This document shows, in pieces, positions 52,961 through 57,564 of a stretch of DNA of 57,564 nt. The notes under the pieces were generated by a model that was given only the letters and a program-made list of their open reading frames with translations, was not told the origin of the DNA and ran no database searches. A program made the translations under genes and the position numbers. Within the stretch, counting starts at the first letter, position 1. Every line of letters starts with the position of its first letter. The stretch comes from Pseudomonas morbosilactucae (lineage in GTDB: Bacteria; Pseudomonadota; Gammaproteobacteria; Pseudomonadales; Pseudomonadaceae), in NCBI RefSeq assembly GCF_023241715.1, contig NZ_JALQCW010000080.1, forward strand, positions 1 through 57,564. The letters are read 5' to 3'.

Positions 52961-53884
52961 CTACAAGCGCTGGGTCAGGAAAGCAAAGTACTGCTGGCGG
53001 AAGTTCGCCGTCTCGTTGGCCAGGTGATGCCGGGCCTCGGGCAGCATCAACACCTCGGGCTGATCGAACTTGCCGCAGATCACCTGCAGGTTGTGCTGCC
53101 AGTCCACCGTCATGTCTTGCTGCCCCTGCACGATCAGTGGGCGGCGCGAACTGGAAGGCGCCGCTTCCAAACGCTTGATCCAGCGCGCCAAGGCACCGAC
53201 CCACGCCGTAGGCAGACGCAAGGGTTGCAAGGGATCGGCCTGCAGGAAGGAGAGAAACCCCAGGTCATGGGAGTTCTCGCTGAAGCGCCGGGCAATGCCG
53301 GTGACGAAGGGCCTGAGCAAGTAGTAACTGAGGATCGACCAGCCCCAGGAGCGCGGCCGCACCAGGGGCGACAGCAGAATCACCTGGCCCTGGGCCGGGC
53401 TTTGCGCGCCGTGGTTGAGCAGGTGGTCAATGACAATCGCCCCGCCCGTGCTCTGCCCGAACAGGTGCCAGGGCTGTGGCAATGCCAGGGAGCGAGCCTG
53501 CTCGAACAATCCCTCCATCACCGCCTGATAGACCGCGAAGTCGTCGATGCTCGCCCGCTCGCCGCTGGATAAGCCATGGCCCGGCAGGTCGCAGGCAATC
53601 ACCACGAACTGCCGCGCCAGAGCCCACTCGATCACGTGCCGGTACAGGCCCATGTGGTCGTAGAAACCGTGGAACAGAAACATCGTGGCCACCGGCTGCT
53701 CGGGCCACCAGACCTGGCTGACCACCTCGTACGCCCCAACCTGAAAGCGCCCCAGGCGACTGGCCACCGGCAAATCCAGCCCATAGAAGCGCTGATAGGC
53801 CTGGGCCTGGGCCGACAGTGGCTGGCAGGCGTCCAGTGACTGCAGGCTGGCGCGCAAGTGATCGGGGTCGAACGTCGCGGACAT
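52961..53884 (-). CDS. alpha/beta hydrolase, monoacylglycerol lipase/lysophospholipase-like
   Basis: 307 aa. Oxyanion-type start FLFHGFYDHMGLYRHVIEWAL in part, nucleophile serine in LFGQSTGGAI (GxSxG), acid in PLIVQGQQDMTVDW and catalytic histidine in LPEARHHLANE. Lacks a signal peptide, so cytosolic. Substrate not determined. The ATG at 53884 follows GGAAAT by 5 bases. Divergent from the thioredoxin-like gene by 109 bases. Confidence 0.88.
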   Translation of the reverse strand: MSATFDPDHLRASLQSLDACQPLSAQAQAYQRFYGLDLPVASRLGRFQVGAYEVVSQVWWPEQPVATMFLFHGFYDHMGLYRHVIEWALARQFVVIACDLPGHGLSSGERASIDDFAVYQAVMEGLFEQARSLALPQPWHLFGQSTGGAIVIDHLLNHGAQSPAQGQVILLSPLVRPRSWGWSILSYYLLRPFVTGIARRFSENSHDLGFLSFLQADPLQPLRLPTAWVGALARWIKRLEAAPSSSRRPLIVQGQQDMTVDWQHNLQVICGKFDQPEVLMLPEARHHLANETANFRQQYFAFLTQRL

Positions 53885-53993
53885 GACAATTTCCAAAGAG
53901 TGGCGGCTGGAGCAGAACGGGCTTTATAGGCCTGCGATATTCATCTGTCGCGGCAAGCATGGCAAGCTACGCGACCTTCGAGGACCGATGCCC

Positions 53994-54575
53994 ATGCTCC
54001 AGCGCTACCGCACACCCTTGCTTGCCAGCCTGCTCGCCCTTGTCTGTGCCGCAGTGCTGTGGGCGGCTTATGACTGGTTCCAGGGCCGCTACCTGCGGGT
54101 CTTCAACGAGCACACGGCGGTGTTTTCCGGCGATGCCCTGCAACTGCCCGCCGAGCTGGCCGGCCCCGGGCCCATCCGCCTGGTGCACTTCTGGGACCCG
54201 GCCTGCCCGTGCAATGTCGGCAACCAGCAACACCTGGCCGAGCTGATCGAACACTACGGCGCCCAGGGCGTGGAATTCTACGGGGTACAGAAACCCGGCA
54301 GCCACGGCCAACTGCCCGCCAACCTGGAACGCCTCAAGCACCTGCCCACTCTGCCAGGCGCCGAGCAGATCCCCGCCAGCCCGGCGGTGGCGATCTGGGA
54401 CCGCAACGGCAAGCTCGCCTACTTCGGCCCCTACAGCGAGGGCCTGACCTGCAACAGCAGCAACAGCTTTATCGAGCCCATCCTCAAGGCCTTGCAGGAC
54501 GGACGCCCGGTGAACGCCACCCACACCCTGGCCGTGGGCTGTTATTGCCCCTGGCCAACCCCAAAGGCCGGCTAA
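53994..54575 (+). CDS. membrane-anchored thioredoxin-like protein (DUF6436 type)
   Basis: 193 aa with one N-terminal membrane helix (about residues 8-27) and a periplasmic thioredoxin-like domain. In place of CxxC it has CPC in FWDPACPCNVGNQQH (about 75-90); a second CxC, CYC in AVGCYCPW, lies at the C-terminus and a further cysteine in GLTCNSS. The cis-proline region is ASPAVAIWDRNG. Redox function is probable, partner unknown. ATG at 53994 (AGGA 9 bases before) preferred over 53988. Confidence 0.8.
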   Translation: MLQRYRTPLLASLLALVCAAVLWAAYDWFQGRYLRVFNEHTAVFSGDALQLPAELAGPGPIRLVHFWDPACPCNVGNQQHLAELIEHYGAQGVEFYGVQKPGSHGQLPANLERLKHLPTLPGAEQIPASPAVAIWDRNGKLAYFGPYSEGLTCNSSNSFIEPILKALQDGRPVNATHTLAVGCYCPWPTPKAG

Positions 54576-54677
54576 GGCATTCGCGACTATTCAAGGACGG
54601 CGATACGCGGCGCCCAAGACTTGTGCTAAATGTTCGCAGTGATCGCCACGAGGCCACCGCCACCCCAAGGAGCCCGC

Positions 54678-57089
54678 ATGAAACGCAGCCTGACCGTACT
54701 CGTCGTGTTGATTCTCGCGCTGTTGCTGGGCGCCGGCGGCTACCTGTACAGCAAGCTGCCGGTGCGCCAGGGCCTGGTGGAACTGAACGGCCTGCAGGGC
54801 TCGGTGACGGTGCGCTACGACGAACGCGGGGTGCCCCACCTGCGGGCCGAAAACGAAGCCGACCTGTACCGGGCCCTGGGCTATGTGCATGCCCAGGACC
54901 GGCTATTCCAAATGGAAGTCCTGCGGCGCCTGGCCCGGGGCGAACTGGCGCAGATCCTCGGCCCGAAACTCCTGGACACCGACAAGCTGTTCCGCAGTCT
55001 GCGTATCCGTGACCGCGCCGCGAGCTACGTCGCCGGCCTGGATCGCCAGTCCCCGGCGTGGAAAGCCCTGGAAGCCTATCTGGACGGAATCAACCAGTAC
55101 CAGGACAGCCACAGCCGGCCCTTGGAGTTCGAAGCCCTGGGGATCCCCAAGCGCCCCTTCACCGCCGAGGACACCATCAGCGTCGCCGGCTTCATGGCCT
55201 ACAGCTTTGCCGCAGGCTTGCGCACCGAGCCGGTGCTGACCTATGTGCGCGATCAGCTGGGTGCCGATTACCTGAAAGTGTTCGACCTCGACTGGCAACC
55301 CAGGGGCGTGCTCGCTAACAGCAAAAAACCGCTCGCCCCGCCCCTTAGCGCCAGTGACTGGGAAGACCTGGGCGCCCTGGCCCAATTGAGCCAGCAAGCC
55401 TTGATCGACGCCGGCCTGCCACAGTACGAGGGCAGCAACGCCTGGGCCCTGTCCGGCGCGCGCACACAAAGCGGCAAGCCGTTGCTGGCGGGGGATCCGC
55501 ACATTCGCTTCTCGGTGCCTTCGGTGTGGTACGAAGCCCAACTGTCGGCGCCGGGCTTTGAGTTGTACGGCCATCACCAGGCCCTGGTGCCGTTCGCTTT
55601 CCTGGGGCACAACCTGGACTTCGGCTGGAGCCTGACCATGTTCCAGAACGACGACCTCGACCTGATCGCCGAGAAGACCAATCCAGAGAACGCCAACCAG
55701 GTGTGGTACCGCGACCAATGGGTCGACCTGACCCGCAGCGAGCAGCAGATCGACGTCAAAGGCCAAGAGCCCGTCACCCTGGTGCTGCGCCAGTCGCCCC
55801 ACGGCCCGATCATCAACGATGTGCTCGGCGCTACGGCCGGCAAGACGCCGATCGCCATGTGGTGGGGCTTCCTGGAGACGCCGAACCCGATCCTCGACGG
55901 TTTTTACCAGCTCAACCGTGCCGACACCCTGGCCAAGGCCCGCGCGGCGGCAAGCAAGGTCCACGCGCCGGGGCTGAACATTGTCTGGGCCAGCGCCAAG
56001 GGTGACATCGGCTGGTGGGCCGCGGCGCTGATGCCCAAGCGCCCGGCCGGCGCCAATCCGTACTTCATCCTCGACGGCAGCAGCGCCCAGGCAGACAAGA
56101 GCGGCTACTACCCCTTCAGCGCCAACCCCCAGGAAGAGAACCCGGCCCGGGGCTACATTGTCTCGGCCAACTTTCAACCGGTGTCGCCCACCGGCCTGGA
56201 GATCCCGGGTTACTACAACCTGGCGGATCGTGGCCAGCAGTTGGACCGCCAGCTCAGCGATAAAACAGTAAAGTGGGACATCGAGCGCAGCCAGAAGCTG
56301 CAACTGGGCACCACCACCGCCTATGCCCCACGCCTGCTGGCGCCGCTGCTGCCAGTGCTGCGCGAGGTGGTCAGCGCCCCGCAGGAGCTGAAGTTGCTGG
56401 AACAGCTGGCCCAGTGGCAAGGCGACTACCCGCTGGACTCCACCAGCGCCACCCTGTTCAACCAGTTCCTCTACGACCTGACCTACGCGGCCTTCCACGA
56501 TGAACTGGGGGACAGCTACTTCGACACCCTGATCCAGACCCGGGCAATCGACGCCGCCTTGCCGCGCCTGGCGGCCACGGCCGATTCACCCTGGTGGGAC
56601 AACCGCGACACCCCCAGCCGGGAAACCCGCGCCGACACGGTCAAGGTCGCCTGGCAGGCCAGCCTCGCCCACCTCAGGAAAACCCTGGGCGAGGACCCAG
56701 CGCGCTGGCAATGGGGCGGCGCCCACACCCTGACCCACAGCCACCCCCTGGGCACGCAGTCGCCCCTGGACAGGATCTTCAACGTCGGCCCCTTCGCCGC
56801 CCCCGGCACCCACGAAGTGCCAAACAATCTTTCGGCGAAGATTGGCCCGGCGCCCTGGCCCGTCACCTATGGCCCTTCGACCCGGCGCCTGATCGACTTC
56901 GCCGACCCGGCCCACAGCCTGACCATCAACCCCGTGGGCCAGAGCGGCGTGCTGTTCGACAAGCACTACGACGACCAGGCCGAGGCCTACATCGAAGGGG
57001 TTTATCAACAAGCGCACTTCAGCGAAGAGGAAGTGACCGCCAACACCCGCAGCACCCTCAAGCTGCTGCCGGCCCGTGCCGACCAATGA
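54678..57089 (+). CDS. hacB: penicillin-acylase-family Ntn hydrolase, HacB-like AHL acylase
   Basis: 803 aa secreted Ntn hydrolase. N-terminal membrane/signal segment (about residues 5-25), alpha part with YDERGVPHLRAENEADLYRALGYVHAQDRLFQME in part (about 47-80), and the processing site before the nucleophile serine in YEGSNAWALSG (about residue 250), followed by LLAGDPHIRF and GHNLDFGWSLTMFQNDD. From memory it matches PA0305 (HacB), which cleaves long-chain acyl-homoserine lactones, including its position next to the spu polyamine genes. GGAG precedes the ATG by 7 bases. Confidence 0.87.
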   Translation: MKRSLTVLVVLILALLLGAGGYLYSKLPVRQGLVELNGLQGSVTVRYDERGVPHLRAENEADLYRALGYVHAQDRLFQMEVLRRLARGELAQILGPKLLDTDKLFRSLRIRDRAASYVAGLDRQSPAWKALEAYLDGINQYQDSHSRPLEFEALGIPKRPFTAEDTISVAGFMAYSFAAGLRTEPVLTYVRDQLGADYLKVFDLDWQPRGVLANSKKPLAPPLSASDWEDLGALAQLSQQALIDAGLPQYEGSNAWALSGARTQSGKPLLAGDPHIRFSVPSVWYEAQLSAPGFELYGHHQALVPFAFLGHNLDFGWSLTMFQNDDLDLIAEKTNPENANQVWYRDQWVDLTRSEQQIDVKGQEPVTLVLRQSPHGPIINDVLGATAGKTPIAMWWGFLETPNPILDGFYQLNRADTLAKARAAASKVHAPGLNIVWASAKGDIGWWAAALMPKRPAGANPYFILDGSSAQADKSGYYPFSANPQEENPARGYIVSANFQPVSPTGLEIPGYYNLADRGQQLDRQLSDKTVKWDIERSQKLQLGTTTAYAPRLLAPLLPVLREVVSAPQELKLLEQLAQWQGDYPLDSTSATLFNQFLYDLTYAAFHDELGDSYFDTLIQTRAIDAALPRLAATADSPWWDNRDTPSRETRADTVKVAWQASLAHLRKTLGEDPARWQWGGAHTLTHSHPLGTQSPLDRIFNVGPFAAPGTHEVPNNLSAKIGPAPWPVTYGPSTRRLIDFADPAHSLTINPVGQSGVLFDKHYDDQAEAYIEGVYQQAHFSEEEVTANTRSTLKLLPARADQ

Positions 57090-57118
57090 CGGGCCTGCCA
57101 TGCCTGGGCCTAGGCAAT

Positions 57119-57155
57119 AAAAAACCTCGCTCCCGGTAACGGGGCGAGGTTTTTT
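57119..57155. terminator. bidirectional rho-independent terminator
   Basis: AAAAAACCTCGC and GCGAGGTTTTTT arms around a CCCGGTAACGGGG-containing loop, between the convergent acylase and permease genes. Confidence 0.93.
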
Positions 57156-57169
57156 GTACCAGGCGAAAC

Positions 57170-57564
57170 TCAGGCTGCGTTCGGCGCCGGGGCGCGACGC
57201 GCGTCCGGTTGTTTCCAGGAGTCGGCAGCCGCCTCTTCAATGGCTTGCTGGATCGCCCGCTTACGGGCCTCTTCAGCGCGACGACTGAAGAACCAGACCA
57301 GGAAAGTCACCAGCGACACCGCCAGCAGAATCAGGCTGGCCACGGCGTTGATTTCCGGTTTGACCCCCAGGCGCACGGCGGAAAAGACTTCCATCGGCAA
57401 GGTGGTGGAACCAGGACCAGACACAAAGCTGGCCAGCACCAGGTCGTCCAGGGACAGGGCGAAGGACATCATGCCGCCAGCTGCCAGGGATGGCGCGATC
57501 ATCGGAATGGTGATCAGGAAGAACACCTTCCACGGGCGCGCCCCCAGGTCCATGGCCGCCTCTT
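57170..57564 (-). CDS. spuH: polyamine ABC transporter permease, PotI/SpuH-like (N-terminus outside the window)
   Basis: Last part of an inner-membrane permease. The visible 131 residues contain the EAA-loop end EAAMDLGARPWKVFFLITIP that contacts the ATPase, then PSLAAGGMMSFALSLDDLVLASF and a C-terminal helix (VASLILLAVSLVTFLVWF) followed by a polar tail. This matches putrescine/spermidine permeases of the PotI/SpuH class. Position next to the HacB-like acylase agrees with spuH in P. aeruginosa as recalled. The reading frame runs off the window end. Confidence 0.87.
   Translation of the reverse strand, partial: EAAMDLGARPWKVFFLITIPMIAPSLAAGGMMSFALSLDDLVLASFVSGPGSTTLPMEVFSAVRLGVKPEINAVASLILLAVSLVTFLVWFFSRRAEEARKRAIQQAIEEAAADSWKQPDARRAPAPNAA

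Noticed and set aside
1..57564. tRNA, rRNA, prophage or insertion sequence
   Set aside because: No tRNA cloverleaf, rRNA segment, transposase, integrase or phage structural gene was recognised on either strand.

Overview
The window is a gene-dense, GC-rich piece of a Pseudomonas chromosome, most likely from the P. fluorescens group. The grounds are the protein families, the many GTAGGAGC-CGGCTTGCCGGCGA-type REP elements between genes, and a gene order from about 31 to 57.5 kb (thyA, lgt, ptsP, rppH, ilvA, rpiA, a D-2-hydroxyglutarate dehydrogenase-like gene, serA, an HacB-like acylase, a polyamine permease) that I recall, from memory only, as the PA0304-PA0342 region of P. aeruginosa PAO1. 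I see no rRNA, tRNA, prophage, insertion sequence or CRISPR array.

Layout: 0.1-4.6 kb holds serine uptake and breakdown (sdaC, sdaA) with a divergent LysR regulator, then a small ribosome-hibernation protein. 4.7-15.2 kb is an iron island with two cell-surface signalling systems. A FecA-like receptor with its FecR and FecI lies on the minus strand. Divergent to it is a plus-strand run: a Fur-box-like site, DUF3649 protein, PepSY membrane protein, DUF3325 protein, a second FecI/FecR pair and a second siderophore receptor. 15.2-19.5 kb has a duplicated REP block, an AraC regulator divergent to an EamA exporter, a 2-hydroxyacid reductase and a LysR regulator. 19.7-24.5 kb is a four-gene aromatic-acid/fusaric-acid-type efflux operon (outer-membrane lipoprotein, FUSC, DUF1656, HlyD adaptor). 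24.6-28.2 kb is accessory: a Sel1-type lipoprotein, a short-chain dehydrogenase, a small membrane protein, an orphan Imm52-type immunity gene and a 7-bp tandem array. 28.2-31 kb is the cadA/cadR metal-resistance pair with its operator.

The remainder is mostly housekeeping: PAP2 phosphatase, thyA, lgt, a TauE/SafE permease, an NRDE protein, ptsP, rppH, a HAD phosphatase, a fused SDR/DoxX-like membrane protein flanked by two DUF2269-like proteins, ilvA, rpiA, two tandem SdiA-regulated-like proteins, a FAH-family enzyme, the D-2-hydroxyglutarate dehydrogenase-like gene divergent from serA, DUF4399, an amino-acid binding protein, a 2OG-Fe(II) oxygenase with DUF523, DUF2059, a lysophospholipase-like hydrolase, a thioredoxin-like protein, the acylase and a truncated permease at the window edge.

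The most useful observations are two one-base frameshifts (ptsP and the DUF523 gene), each removing one base of a GG pair and each restoring a full-length protein if put back; a shared, equally spaced sequence pattern upstream of both TonB receptors; and the orphan immunity gene beside the heptamer array. I did not find a clearly undescribed multi-gene system; the best candidates for unknown biology are the SDR/DoxX-DUF2269 cluster and the DUF3649/PepSY/DUF3325 module placed ahead of a sigma/anti-sigma pair.
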